46,888 nt of DNA from an uncultured Alphaproteobacteria bacterium (GCA_902625895.1 CACODD010000006.1:1-46888), one strand, 5' to 3'. Shown: positions 36,660-46,624, counted from the first letter of the stretch. The notes: generated by a model not told the origin, from the sequence alone. A program made the numbers and translations.

Positions 36660-38941
36660 TGATTTCTGATGAATTAGAAAAAACCCTTCAAAGAACTCAA
36701 AAGTTCGCCAAATCCTTCAAACATCAGTATATGACGCTCGAACATTTGCTTTTCTCTATGCTTGACGATAGTGATGTAATAAAGGTTTTGGATGCATGTG
36801 TTATCAATAAAGATAAACTAAAAAAAAATTTAGAAAAATTTGTAGAAGGTAATCTTAAAGATTTGGTAAATGAATCTTTAGAAAATGAAATCAAACCTAC
36901 ATTAGGTTTTCAAAGAGTAATTCAAAGAGCAGTTATTCACGTTCAGTCATCAGGGAAGGAAGAAGCCAATGCAGCAAATGTTTTAGTTGCGATATTTAGT
37001 GAAAGAGAATCTCATGCTGTCTATTTTCTGCAAAAAGAAAATCTTAATCGATTAGATGTAGTTAATTATTTGTCGCACGGTATTGAAAAAGAAAATGAGA
37101 AGGATGATTTTGAACAAATCATGAACGATTATTCAGAAGACAATCAACAAAAAAAATCAAACGAAATTATTGAAAAGTTTTGCGTAGATTTAAATAAAAA
37201 GGCTTCGTCTGGTAAAATCGACCCAATCATAGGGAGGGAAAAAGAAATTAATAGAACGATTCATGTTCTTGCAAGAAGAAATAAAAACAACCCCATATTC
37301 GTGGGAGATCCAGGTGTAGGTAAGACTGCTCTAGCGGAAGGCTTAGCTTTGAAGATTATAAAAAAAGAAGTACCTAGCTCACTTTTAGATTCAAAAATCT
37401 TTTCACTTGATCTAGGTGCCATGTTAGCAGGCACAAAGTTTAGGGGGGATTTTGAGGAACGTCTTAAAAAAGTAATTGATTTTTTTCATAAGTTTGAGAA
37501 CAACATTCTATTTATTGACGAAATTCATACACTCATTGGCGCAGGTGGAACTAGTTCAGGTTCTATGGACGCCTCTAATATTTTAAAACCAGCCCTCACA
37601 AAGGGTAATTTTAAGTGTATTGGTTCAACTACTTACAGCGAATACAGAAATTATTTCGAAAAAGACAGAGCTTTATGTAGAAGATTCCAAAAGATTGATG
37701 TTGATGAACCTTCAGTTGAGGATTCTATAAAGATTCTTGATGGACTAAAATCATATTATGAAAATTATCACGGTGTAAAATTTGACGAAGATTGCTCTAA
37801 AGAAGCTGTCAATCTCTCCAAAAAATATTTGATTAATCTTAAACTTCCAGATAATGCATTGGATGTTTTAGACGAAACTGCTGCTGCTATAAAAATAAAC
37901 GACTCACGTGCATCTAAAAACATATGTAAGTTAGATATTCAAAAAACTATATCAAAAATAGCCAATATTCCTGAGAATAGCATCAAATCCGATGATAAAG
38001 TCAAACTTAAAAGTCTAGAAAGGGATCTCAGGACTTTGATATTCGGCCAGGATAAAGCTATTAAGGTCGTTTCGTCATGTATAAAACTCTCAAAAGTTGG
38101 TTTAAGAAATAATGAAAAACCAATAGGCTCTTTTTTATTTGCAGGTCCAACAGGTGTAGGTAAAACTGAGCTCACTAAACAGTTAGCAAACACCATGAAG
38201 ATGAATTTTATCAGATTTGATATGTCTGAATACATGGAAAGGCACAGTGTGTCCAAACTTATTGGAGCACCCCCCGGATACGTTGGATTTGATCAAGGTG
38301 GGCTTTTAACTGATGCAGTAGACAAAAACCCATATTCTGTAGTTCTGCTTGACGAAATAGAAAAAGCACATCCTGATCTTTTCAATATTTTGCTCCAGGT
38401 TATGGATTATGGCAAACTTACAGATCATCTTGGAAAAAAAGTAGACTTTACAAATGCTATCCTCATCATGACCAGTAACATTGGTGCAGAGGACATTGTA
38501 AAAGAGAAAGTTGGATTTTTGGGAGAAAATGTTAAAGATGATAACCAAAAAGCTATTTCGAAATTTTTCAGTCCTGAGTTTAGAAATAGGCTAGATTCAA
38601 TTGTGAATTTCGAAATGTTGAATAAACAAAACGCCATTAAAGTTGTTGATAAGTTTTTAATGGAGTTAGAATCAATTCTAATAGATAAAAATATTACCTT
38701 AAGCATAAGCGAAGAAGCTAGATCGAAGATTTTAGAACTTGGGTTTAACAACATTAATGGAGCTAGACCAATGGCCAGAGTGATCGAAGAAAAAATAAAA
38801 CTTCCACTAGCGGACATTATGTTAAAGAAAAATGAAAAATTAAGTAATGTTAAGGTAGACTTCTGCTCAGAAGTTAAAACCTTTAAATTTTCATTTACTG
38901 ATCAAAAAAAGAAATTAATTACCGTTTTCGCTGAAAGGTGA
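36659..38941 (+). CDS. clpA: ATP-dependent Clp protease ATP-binding subunit ClpA
   Basis: N-domain, two AAA+ Walker A (GDPGVGKTA, GPTGVGKTE); ATG at 36659 overlaps the clpS stop (TAATG). Confidence 0.96.
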   Translation: MISDELEKTLQRTQKFAKSFKHQYMTLEHLLFSMLDDSDVIKVLDACVINKDKLKKNLEKFVEGNLKDLVNESLENEIKPTLGFQRVIQRAVIHVQSSGKEEANAANVLVAIFSERESHAVYFLQKENLNRLDVVNYLSHGIEKENEKDDFEQIMNDYSEDNQQKKSNEIIEKFCVDLNKKASSGKIDPIIGREKEINRTIHVLARRNKNNPIFVGDPGVGKTALAEGLALKIIKKEVPSSLLDSKIFSLDLGAMLAGTKFRGDFEERLKKVIDFFHKFENNILFIDEIHTLIGAGGTSSGSMDASNILKPALTKGNFKCIGSTTYSEYRNYFEKDRALCRRFQKIDVDEPSVEDSIKILDGLKSYYENYHGVKFDEDCSKEAVNLSKKYLINLKLPDNALDVLDETAAAIKINDSRASKNICKLDIQKTISKIANIPENSIKSDDKVKLKSLERDLRTLIFGQDKAIKVVSSCIKLSKVGLRNNEKPIGSFLFAGPTGVGKTELTKQLANTMKMNFIRFDMSEYMERHSVSKLIGAPPGYVGFDQGGLLTDAVDKNPYSVVLLDEIEKAHPDLFNILLQVMDYGKLTDHLGKKVDFTNAILIMTSNIGAEDIVKEKVGFLGENVKDDNQKAISKFFSPEFRNRLDSIVNFEMLNKQNAIKVVDKFLMELESILIDKNITLSISEEARSKILELGFNNINGARPMARVIEEKIKLPLADIMLKKNEKLSNVKVDFCSEVKTFKFSFTDQKKKLITVFAER

Positions 38942-40045
38942 AAACTTTGATAGATAATCTGCTACTTCAACAGTTTTTTCATTTTCCTTTGTAAGAAATT
39001 CTTTAATAGGTTTGCTCAAGACTTCGTTGTTAAACCAGTGGTTGCTATACGTGAGATTGGGTAAATATCCCCTAGAAATTTTGTGTTCGCCTTGAGCGCC
39101 AGCTTCTACTTTTTTTAACTTGTTTTTTATTGCATACTCAATTGCCTGATAATAACACAACTCAAAATGTAAATAAGGTACATTTTCAGTACATCCCCAG
39201 TATCTTCCATAAAGTATCTCATTGCCAACAAAATGGACAGAACAACCCAATAATCTTTCATTTTTATAAGCCGAAATTAATAGAATTTTTTTTTCTTTTT
39301 TTGTGCTGATAAGACCCTTGAAAAAATCAAAGTTTAGATATGGTCTGGACCACTTTTTCTCTATTGTATTAAGATAACAGCAATATAGGTTCTTAATATC
39401 TTTTTCATCAATTTGGTTTCCTTCTTTAATCAAAAATGAAACACCATGATCTTTAAGGAATCTCCTTTCTTTAATAATTGTTTTTTTCTTTCTACTTTTC
39501 ATTGAATTGAGGAAATCATCAAAATCGGAAAAAGAATTGTTTACCCAGTGATATTGAATACCAATCCTTTTCAAGAATTTATATTCTTCCAGTTTTTTTG
39601 AAGTTTTAGAATCAATGAAATTTGCATGAAAAGATGATATATTCTGCTCTTTTATAACTTTTAGAATAAGATTGATGATTTTATCTTGGTCAACAGAATT
39701 TTTTGAATAAATAAATTTAAGCCTGGTAACTGGAGTAAATGGAATTCCGGATAAATATTTTGGAAAATAGTTTGAACCAATTTGATAATATGCATTTTCA
39801 AACATATGGTCAAAGATGTATTCACCATTGGAATTTAATTTTTTAAAATTTGGTACAAATGCAACTATCTCATTATTTTCTTTAAAAATAAAATGCTGTG
39901 GAATCCAACCTGAATTTTCATCAGTACATTTAGAATCTTCTAATAACTTGAAAAAGCTGTACTTCAAGAAGGGTGAGTTGTCAGAAAAGTTATCTTTACA
40001 AAAGTATTCTGCATTTTTGATTGAAGAAATTAATTCAATTTTCAT
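38915..40045 (-). CDS. GNAT/FemAB-like (COG3146-type) protein
   Basis: SSFHANFIDSKTSKKLEEYKFLKRIGIQYHWVNNSFSDFDDFLNSMKSRKKKTIIKERR; FELCYYQAIEYAIKNKLKKVEAGAQGEHKISRGYLP. Confidence 0.82.
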   Translation of the reverse strand: MKIELISSIKNAEYFCKDNFSDNSPFLKYSFFKLLEDSKCTDENSGWIPQHFIFKENNEIVAFVPNFKKLNSNGEYIFDHMFENAYYQIGSNYFPKYLSGIPFTPVTRLKFIYSKNSVDQDKIINLILKVIKEQNISSFHANFIDSKTSKKLEEYKFLKRIGIQYHWVNNSFSDFDDFLNSMKSRKKKTIIKERRFLKDHGVSFLIKEGNQIDEKDIKNLYCCYLNTIEKKWSRPYLNFDFFKGLISTKKEKKILLISAYKNERLLGCSVHFVGNEILYGRYWGCTENVPYLHFELCYYQAIEYAIKNKLKKVEAGAQGEHKISRGYLPNLTYSNHWFNNEVLSKPIKEFLTKENEKTVEVADYLSKFSPFSENGN

Positions 40046-40541
40046 TTTGGTTTATATATGAAATAGAAAATATTCCTTCAATTTCAACTGGAGAGTTTTT
40101 TGGTAAACTCGAAACACCTATAGCTACTCTGCTATGTTTTCCATTTATTCCTAATACTTTGATAATATAATCTGATGTAAAATTTAATAAGGATGAATGA
40201 TCATCAAATTCTTGATCACAATTAAAATAGCCCTTAATAGAACAGCACTTAACATTGTTTACTTTTTTTTTTGAATCCTTTATACAATCATTTAGATTCC
40301 ACAAAAGGTTTGAAGTCGTGATTTCCATTACTTTTCTATATTCACTTAAAAGTATTTTTTTTTTAATTTTTCCTGGAGACTCGATTCCGGTTGTAGTGAT
40401 TGGGAGTTGACCTGATATAAATACAAAATTATTACTTAATACGAATGGAAGATAGTTTGCAAGTGAGCTGTTTCTTGGTAGATACCTTTTTATATTACAT
40501 TCATTTAATTTGTTTTCAAAAAAATCATTCATCAATTTCAT
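40035..40541 (-). CDS. RidA-family protein
   Basis: [45 protein letters not shown]. Confidence 0.85.
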   Translation of the reverse strand: MKLMNDFFENKLNECNIKRYLPRNSSLANYLPFVLSNNFVFISGQLPITTTGIESPGKIKKKILLSEYRKVMEITTSNLLWNLNDCIKDSKKKVNNVKCCSIKGYFNCDQEFDDHSSLLNFTSDYIIKVLGINGKHSRVAIGVSSLPKNSPVEIEGIFSISYINQNEN

Positions 40542-41361
40542 GATTGCAGGTTAAGCATTTATATTTTTTTGATTCTTTATACATTGTGAAGTTTCCGCAT
40601 TTGTCACAGGGATCACCTTCAAATGTGTAATGACTTTGAATTTTCTTAGCTTTAGATTTTTCATTTTCATTTGTTATTAAAGTAAGATTGTTATCGAACA
40701 CATTTTTTCTTATATATCCTTTACTTGTAAATTCTTTTAAGACAATTTCAGCGTCTTTCTTTTTACTTTTAATGTTTTCATCAGGAAAAAGTTCAGTAGT
40801 TTGATTTTGATCATGATTACTAAAGTCGTCTCTTCCTAAATATGATATAGCTAATTCTTTGAAAATATAATCCAGCACTGATGTCGAAAACTTTATTTCA
40901 GTATTACCATAAACTTGGCCGCTTGGTTCAAATCGTGTAAAGGTAAAAGCTTCAACAAATTCTTCCAATGGTACTCCATATTGTAATGCAATTGAAACTG
41001 CTATTGCAAAATTGTTCATTAAACTTCTAAATGCCGCACCTTCTTTGTGCATATCAATGAATATTTCACCTATTGATCCATCCATATATTCACCAGTTCT
41101 TAAGTAAACCTTGTGTTTGTTAATTGAAGCCTTCTGTGTGTAACCTTTTCTTCTGTGTGGAAGTTTTCTTCGATAAGCTGAATTGCTTTTATCGATATCT
41201 TTTCCTAAAATATTCTTTATTTGATCTATTAAAATTTTTTTATCATTGTCTATCTTTTTTAATGCAGTTTTTACATTTTTATTATTTCCATCAACAAAAT
41301 GATGGATATTTTTTTCAACAAAGTTGTCGATAAAGTTTTTTAATTCGTTATATTTATTCAT
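40525..41361 (-). CDS. Stand-alone C-terminal (TSCPD plus Zn-ribbon) module of B12-dependent class II ribonucleotide reductase (NrdJ/NrdJb-like)
   Basis: [90 protein letters not shown]...[17 protein letters not shown], then [21 protein letters not shown]. Confidence 0.85.
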   Translation of the reverse strand: MNKYNELKNFIDNFVEKNIHHFVDGNNKNVKTALKKIDNDKKILIDQIKNILGKDIDKSNSAYRRKLPHRRKGYTQKASINKHKVYLRTGEYMDGSIGEIFIDMHKEGAAFRSLMNNFAIAVSIALQYGVPLEEFVEAFTFTRFEPSGQVYGNTEIKFSTSVLDYIFKELAISYLGRDDFSNHDQNQTTELFPDENIKSKKKDAEIVLKEFTSKGYIRKNVFDNNLTLITNENEKSKAKKIQSHYTFEGDPCDKCGNFTMYKESKKYKCLTCNHEIDE

Positions 41362-41387
41362 AATGTAAAATAATAATAATTAATAAG

Positions 41388-41756
41388 ATGAGCTTATCAT
41401 ATAATTCTTGGTTTTTTAAAATATATTGTAACTTTTTCGCAAAAAAAATTGGTGAAGACAATTATGGAAATCAATATTTCCAAAAAAAAAAACCTTCTCA
41501 AAAAAATAATTTTAGACAAAGAAGGTTTGTTATTTATAAGGGAAATGTTGAGGCAAGCAAAATTCCTCAAGAATGGAATGCGTGGCTTCATCATATAACC
41601 GATGAAATACCAGACTTGAAAGCCAAGAAGCCGTTCTGGGTTAAAGAACACATACCAAATCTTACCGGAACCCCTTTTGCCTATGAGTACAAAGATAAAA
41701 AGGATTCGTCAAAAATTAAAAATGTATATTCAATATGGAAGCCGAAAAAAAAATAA
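41388..41756 (+). CDS. NDUFA12/B17.2-type NADH:ubiquinone oxidoreductase accessory subunit
   Basis: IGEDNYGNQYFQKK...RRFVIYKGNVEASKIPQEWNAWLHHITDE. Confidence 0.92.
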   Translation: MSLSYNSWFFKIYCNFFAKKIGEDNYGNQYFQKKKPSQKNNFRQRRFVIYKGNVEASKIPQEWNAWLHHITDEIPDLKAKKPFWVKEHIPNLTGTPFAYEYKDKKDSSKIKNVYSIWKPKKK

Positions 41757-42187
41757 GAATAAAAAAGTTTTTTTACGGAATTATAGCGTTTATAATTCTA
41801 CTTAACCTTGTTTTTACGGAAAAAAATAGAGGTGGAAGGGATGTAAATAACTATTTTGCAACGTTTAACAAGATTGATGGAGTTTCAGTTGGTACAGATG
41901 TTGTTATCTCTGGGATTAAAGTAGGTGAAGTAAAAGAAATTTTTATTAAAAATAATTATCCCCAAATATCAATTTCTGTAAATAAGAATATAGAGATTTC
42001 TGATGATTCCTCTGTTTCAATTCAAACCGATGGACTTTTTGGAAAAAAATTTCTTTTAATTGAAATTGGGGGGAATGATGTATATTTGAAAAATGATGAA
42101 AAATTTTCTTTTTCTGAGGATTCGATTGTTATAGAAGAACTTTTAGGAAAAATAATTTCGATTGGTGAAAAAAATAAAGGGTTATGA
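41735..42187 (+). CDS. mlaD: MCE/MlaD-family protein (copy 1)
   Basis: N-terminal TM then YFATFNKIDGVSVGTDVVISGIKVGEVKEI...GLFGKKFLLIEIGG. Confidence 0.88.
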   Translation: MEAEKKIRIKKFFYGIIAFIILLNLVFTEKNRGGRDVNNYFATFNKIDGVSVGTDVVISGIKVGEVKEIFIKNNYPQISISVNKNIEISDDSSVSIQTDGLFGKKFLLIEIGGNDVYLKNDEKFSFSEDSIVIEELLGKIISIGEKNKGL

Positions 42188-42633
42188 AACAAAATTACAT
42201 TGAAACAATTTTAGGTGGATTAACATTCGTAATTGCTATTTCTTTCCTATTTAAATTCATGGGAGTTAACTCAGATAAAAAAACTGAAGATTCGTATCTC
42301 TTAAAAGCTAAATTTATGAAGGTAGGGGGCGTAATGATTGGTAACGATGTCAAGATGAGTGGTGTGAAGATTGGAGTTGTAAGTAATGTTTTACTTGATG
42401 AAGAATATTTTGCAGAAGTAACTTTTAAAGTTTATTCAACAATTAATATTCCTGAAGAAGTGAGTATTGAGGTTTCTAATGATGGTATTCTTGGTAATAA
42501 ATATTTATCAATTACACCAATTAACAGAAATAACAAAAATTTTTTGAAAGCTAACAGTGAAATTAAAAATGTAAAAGATTTTGAATCGATTGAGGATCAG
42601 GTTAGCAGAATAATTTTTTTAGCAACTCAATAA
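42184..42633 (+). CDS. mlaD: MCE/MlaD-family protein (copy 2)
   Basis: ETILGGLTFVIAISFLF; LLKAKFMKVGGVMIGNDVKMSGVKIGVVSNV...DGILGNKYLSITP. Confidence 0.9.
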   Translation: MKQNYIETILGGLTFVIAISFLFKFMGVNSDKKTEDSYLLKAKFMKVGGVMIGNDVKMSGVKIGVVSNVLLDEEYFAEVTFKVYSTINIPEEVSIEVSNDGILGNKYLSITPINRNNKNFLKANSEIKNVKDFESIEDQVSRIIFLATQ

Positions 42634-42635
42634 AA

Positions 42636-42860
42636 ATGAATAAATCAAATGAAAAAGAATTTTTATGGATCGATAAAAACAACAAAATTATTTCGTGCGA
42701 AGAAACAAACAAGGTTCTGAACGAAAATTTTATTGAGGTTTCATCAGTTCTTCAGAGTGCTTTCGACGATGCAATTTTGATTGGTTGTGACGAAGATGAT
42801 TTTAAAAAAAAAATTATAAAGCTAATGAATAGTCTAGAGTTTTCAATTGGCAAAGAATGA
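42636..42860 (+). CDS. Small hypothetical protein
   Basis: ORF tightly packed between mlaD2 and the DUF2155 gene (ATGA overlap). Confidence 0.55.
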   Translation: MNKSNEKEFLWIDKNNKIISCEETNKVLNENFIEVSSVLQSAFDDAILIGCDEDDFKKKIIKLMNSLEFSIGKE

Positions 42861-43255
42861 GATTTCTCATTTATTTAACAGCTTGTTTTTTAGCTAATTA
42901 CAGCTTATTAATTACACAAGAAGTTGAGTGTCAAGGTGCAGTTTTAAGGGTCTTAAACAAAACAACAAATGAAAAAAATTATTTTACTACTCCGCTTTCT
43001 CAAACAATAGAACTTTACAATTCAAGTATTGTTATCCATAGATGTGTAAAACTAGAAAATGAAGGAAAAAATGATGAGGTAGCACTCATAACTCATAAAC
43101 TGAAAAATAAATTAAACAAAGAGGAGGTTTTTTTTGGATGGATTTTTAAATCAACTCAATATTTAAACTCTCCCAACAACCCAATTTACGATATCAGACT
43201 TGAAGAATGTTTAATTGAGGATCCAATCTTTTTAAAAAATAACGAATCTATTTAA
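42857..43255 (+). CDS. DUF2155-family exported protein
   Basis: Signal peptide; GAVLRVLNKTTNEKNYFTTPL...FFGWIFKSTQYLNSPNNPIYDIRLEEC. Confidence 0.85.
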   Translation: MRFLIYLTACFLANYSLLITQEVECQGAVLRVLNKTTNEKNYFTTPLSQTIELYNSSIVIHRCVKLENEGKNDEVALITHKLKNKLNKEEVFFGWIFKSTQYLNSPNNPIYDIRLEECLIEDPIFLKNNESI

Positions 43256-43874
43256 AGTAATCTAATACATTTTTTTCAAGTTTTTCAGGAAAAATCGGAC
43301 TTTCTAAAAGTTTATTGTCTTTGAGTAATTTTAAATATTTATTTTTAGAAATCTTTTTTGTACCAAATTGCTTTAAATGGTCAGAATAAAATTGTGTGTC
43401 TATAAATCTAAATCCTCCTTGTTTTAATAATGCTGCTAGATATGTTAATGCAATTTTACTAGCGTTTTCTCTGATGCTGAACATACTTTCTCCACAAAAT
43501 ATTCCCCCTACAATAATACCATATAAACCACCAACTAGAGATTTATCAAAATAACATTCAATTGATTTAGCGAATCCTAATCTGTGAAGCTTTGTGTAAT
43601 TTTCAATAATTTGTTTATTAATCCATGAATTTTTTCTTTTTTTATTTTTTGCGCAAAGGTTTATTACTTTTTCAAAATTTGAATTGATTTCTACGGTATG
43701 AGTATCTTTTCTGATTAGTTTTGTTAAACTTTTGGAAACTTTAAATTCTTTTAAATCTATTACACCTCGCTCTTTTGGTTCCACCCAATATATATAAGGA
43801 TCGTAGTTTGAATCAGACATTGGGAATATACCTTTTTCATAGGCTTTGAGAACAAGATCAGTTGATAAAAACAT
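43248..43874 (-). CDS. aat: Leucyl/phenylalanyl-tRNA-protein transferase
   Basis: AYEKGIFPMSDSNYDPYIYWVEPKERGVIDL; GGLYGIIVGGIFCGESMFS. Confidence 0.95.
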   Translation of the reverse strand: MFLSTDLVLKAYEKGIFPMSDSNYDPYIYWVEPKERGVIDLKEFKVSKSLTKLIRKDTHTVEINSNFEKVINLCAKNKKRKNSWINKQIIENYTKLHRLGFAKSIECYFDKSLVGGLYGIIVGGIFCGESMFSIRENASKIALTYLAALLKQGGFRFIDTQFYSDHLKQFGTKKISKNKYLKLLKDNKLLESPIFPEKLEKNVLDYFK

Positions 43875-43877
43875 AAT

Positions 43878-45212
43878 TTATGAGTTTAATTTATCATACC
43901 AGCTAATATCAAATTTTGCTTTCACAAAATCTTGATGACTTAAAATTGTTTTCAAAACCTGAATATTAGTCTCTATGCCTTCTATAACATATTCATCTAA
44001 AGCCCTTTTAAGTCTCATAATGCATTCTTGTCGATTTTTTCCTTTTGAAATTATTTTTGCAACCAAACCATCATAAAAGGAAGTCACACTACAACCTGAA
44101 TAAAGGAGTGAATCAATCCTTATACCAGGCCCACCTGGTGGATGATAAGTTTTTACTAAACCAGTAGAGGGAAACATTGTTATTGGATTTTCTGCATTAA
44201 TCCTGCATTCAATGGAGTGACAAGTTTTTTGTATTTGATCCTGATTTATTGTTAGTTTACCATTGGATGCTACATTTATTTGCTCTTTTACAATATCAAT
44301 ATTAAATACTTCTTCAGTTATTGTATGTTCTACTTGAAGTCTTGTATTCATTTCAATGAAAAAAAAATTTCCGTTACTGTAGAGATATTCTACAGTTCCT
44401 AAATTTTGATAGCCTACCTTTTCAAATGCATTTAGGGTGATATCACAAACTTTTTGTCTTTCATTCTCACTAATTGCAGGGCTAGGACATTCCTCAATAA
44501 TTTTTTGATTTCTCCTTTGAATGGAGCACTCTCTTTCTCCTACATGAATTAAATTTCCCTTATGATCCCCAATTATTTGTACTTCTATGTGTCTTGGATT
44601 CTCAATAAACTTTTCGATATATACATTGTCATTTCCAAAACTTTGTATTGTTTCTTTTTTTGCTAATAAAAAGTTATCCTTTAATTCACTTTCATCATAA
44701 ACTTTTTTTATTCCTCTTCCACCACCACCATTGCTTGCCTTTACTAAAACTGGATATCCAATCTCTTTTGAAATAGTTTTTGCTTCGGATACATTTTTAA
44801 CATTTTTTTTACTTCCTGGAATAACTGGAAGCCCTAATTCTTTGGCAAAATTTTTTGCTTTTACTTTGTCCGACATTTTTTCAATGTGATCATATTTTGG
44901 ACCAATAAACTTAAATCCATGATCATTTACAATTTTCGCAAAACTAGAATTTTCAGATAACATTCCAATTCCAGGATGAATAGCGTCGACGTTAGCAATT
45001 GTAGCTGCTGAAATTATTGAAGGAATATTTAAATAAGAATTTTTAACCTGTGGAGGCCCTATACAAACACTTTCATCGGCTAATCTTACAAACATTTCTT
45101 TTTCATCTGCCGTAGAATGAACAACAACAGTTTTTATATCAAGCTCTTTACATGCTCTAAGGATTCTTAGAGCAATTTCACCTCTGTTTGCAACTAGAAT
45201 TTTTTTTAGCAT
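43878..45212 (-). CDS. accC: Acetyl-CoA carboxylase biotin carboxylase subunit
   Basis: KILVANRGEIALRILRACKEL; KASNGGGGRGIK; FIEMNTRLQVEHTITEEV. Confidence 0.97.
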   Translation of the reverse strand: MLKKILVANRGEIALRILRACKELDIKTVVVHSTADEKEMFVRLADESVCIGPPQVKNSYLNIPSIISAATIANVDAIHPGIGMLSENSSFAKIVNDHGFKFIGPKYDHIEKMSDKVKAKNFAKELGLPVIPGSKKNVKNVSEAKTISKEIGYPVLVKASNGGGGRGIKKVYDESELKDNFLLAKKETIQSFGNDNVYIEKFIENPRHIEVQIIGDHKGNLIHVGERECSIQRRNQKIIEECPSPAISENERQKVCDITLNAFEKVGYQNLGTVEYLYSNGNFFFIEMNTRLQVEHTITEEVFNIDIVKEQINVASNGKLTINQDQIQKTCHSIECRINAENPITMFPSTGLVKTYHPPGGPGIRIDSLLYSGCSVTSFYDGLVAKIISKGKNRQECIMRLKRALDEYVIEGIETNIQVLKTILSHQDFVKAKFDISWYDKLNS

Positions 45213-45646
45213 TATTCGATTAAGACAAGAGGTTCGCCGAATTCGACTGGAGTTTCGTTTTTAACATATATTTTTTTTACTGTACCATTTCTATCTGCAA
45301 CAATTTCATTCATTGTTTTCATAGCTTCTATTATTAAGAGAACTTGACCAATTTTTACATTTTGACCTATTTCAATGAATTGCTTCGACCCAGGCTCTGG
45401 GCTTAGGTAGGCTGTTCCCACCAATGGTGATTTAAGTGATGTTTCTGATTTTTGATCTACAGGTACTTTATTAGAGGAATCTGTTATTTTTTTTATATTT
45501 GTATTTTTTTTACTTTCATTTTGATTCTTTTTTAATTTATAGGATAACTTACCGTCAGAAATCTCCAATTCTTTCAGATTATTCTTTTCCATTAATTGTG
45601 ATAAAAACTCTATATCATCAATTATTTTTTTATCTTGTTTTTTCAT
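45212..45646 (-). CDS. accB: Acetyl-CoA carboxylase biotin carboxyl carrier protein
   Basis: C-terminal biotinyl domain with LLIIEAMKTMNEIVADRNGTV. Confidence 0.96.
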   Translation of the reverse strand: MKKQDKKIIDDIEFLSQLMEKNNLKELEISDGKLSYKLKKNQNESKKNTNIKKITDSSNKVPVDQKSETSLKSPLVGTAYLSPEPGSKQFIEIGQNVKIGQVLLIIEAMKTMNEIVADRNGTVKKIYVKNETPVEFGEPLVLIE

Positions 45647-45647
45647 C

Positions 45648-46073
45648 CTACAAATATTTTAATGAGTTAATTGCTACTTGATAAACTTGAGTACCAAATC
45701 CTGCTATGATACCATTAACTACGGGGCTAATAAAAGAATTTTTTCTAAACTCCTCTCTGTTGTAAATATTTGAAATGTGTACTTCTATCTTTGGAATTTT
45801 GACTGTCTTGAGTGCATCATGAATGGCGATGGAGGTGTGTGTAAATGCTCCAGCATTTATTATCATTCCATCATAATTCTTACTAGTGTGAATTTTATCA
45901 ATGATATCACTTTCTGAGTTGCTTTGGAAAAAGTTTAAACTTAATTTGTCGTCTTTAAATATTTCGCAGCATTCGTTCTCAATTTCTTTTAGAGTCTTTG
46001 TCCCATACAATTCTACTTCTCTCTCTCCAAGTAAATTTAGGTTAGGACCATTAATAATTAAAATCTTTTTCAT
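45648..46073 (-). CDS. aroQ: Type II 3-dehydroquinate dehydratase
   Basis: ILIINGPNLNLLGEREVELYG; IINAGAFTHTSIAIHDAL; EVHISNIYNREEFR. Confidence 0.97.
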   Translation of the reverse strand: MKKILIINGPNLNLLGEREVELYGTKTLKEIENECCEIFKDDKLSLNFFQSNSESDIIDKIHTSKNYDGMIINAGAFTHTSIAIHDALKTVKIPKIEVHISNIYNREEFRKNSFISPVVNGIIAGFGTQVYQVAINSLKYL

Positions 46074-46624
46074 TTTTTCCTCTTTTCCATTTCATACTTG
46101 AGATCTGATAATTTTTTTTTAAGGACAGGATCTATAGTTATTTTTGTAGCTCTATCAATATGGATTTTAGCACTTTCAATCTTCCCGGTTAACATATATT
46201 TTTCCGCAAAAGCGTATGAGGAATAATCTAATTTTTTTAATTTTCCGTAGTTTAAACCTAAATAATGCCACGCTTCAATAGGAAATTCATCTTTTTTTAC
46301 ATATTCCAATAAAAGTTGTATCGATTTTTCTTGGTTGTCTCTGGTATTACTGTGATAAAGCGACTTAGCTAAAAACAATGCAAAACCTTTCTCATTAGGT
46401 AATATAGACTTTGAAATGTAAAATGATCTAATTGCATTTTGGAAATCTCCACTTTCATAATACATCTGACCTTTTAGCTCATGAAAATATGGATTGTTGT
46501 TATCTTTTTTTATACATTGATCAATGTATTTCATTGCTACTTCAATTTTCCCAACTCTATAATTGTGGAGAGCTTGTGCATATAAACTTTCTAAATTTAT
46601 TGATTTTGAGTACAAGTAATCCAA
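46070..46624 (-). pseudogene. C-terminal TPR region of an M48-type (BepA-like) metalloprotease; N-terminal catalytic domain absent
   Basis: YAQALHNYRVGKIEVAMKYIDQCIKKDNNNPYFHELKGQMYYESG matches the TPR region of alphaproteobacterial M48/TPR proteases as I recall it; no HExxH domain; start is TTG without clear RBS, just after an in-frame stop at 46628-46630. Confidence 0.6.

Noticed and set aside
38306-38817. Minus-strand ORFs antisense to clpA (38306-38548, 38425-38817)
   Set aside because: Opposite the conserved AAA+ domain; no independent evidence.
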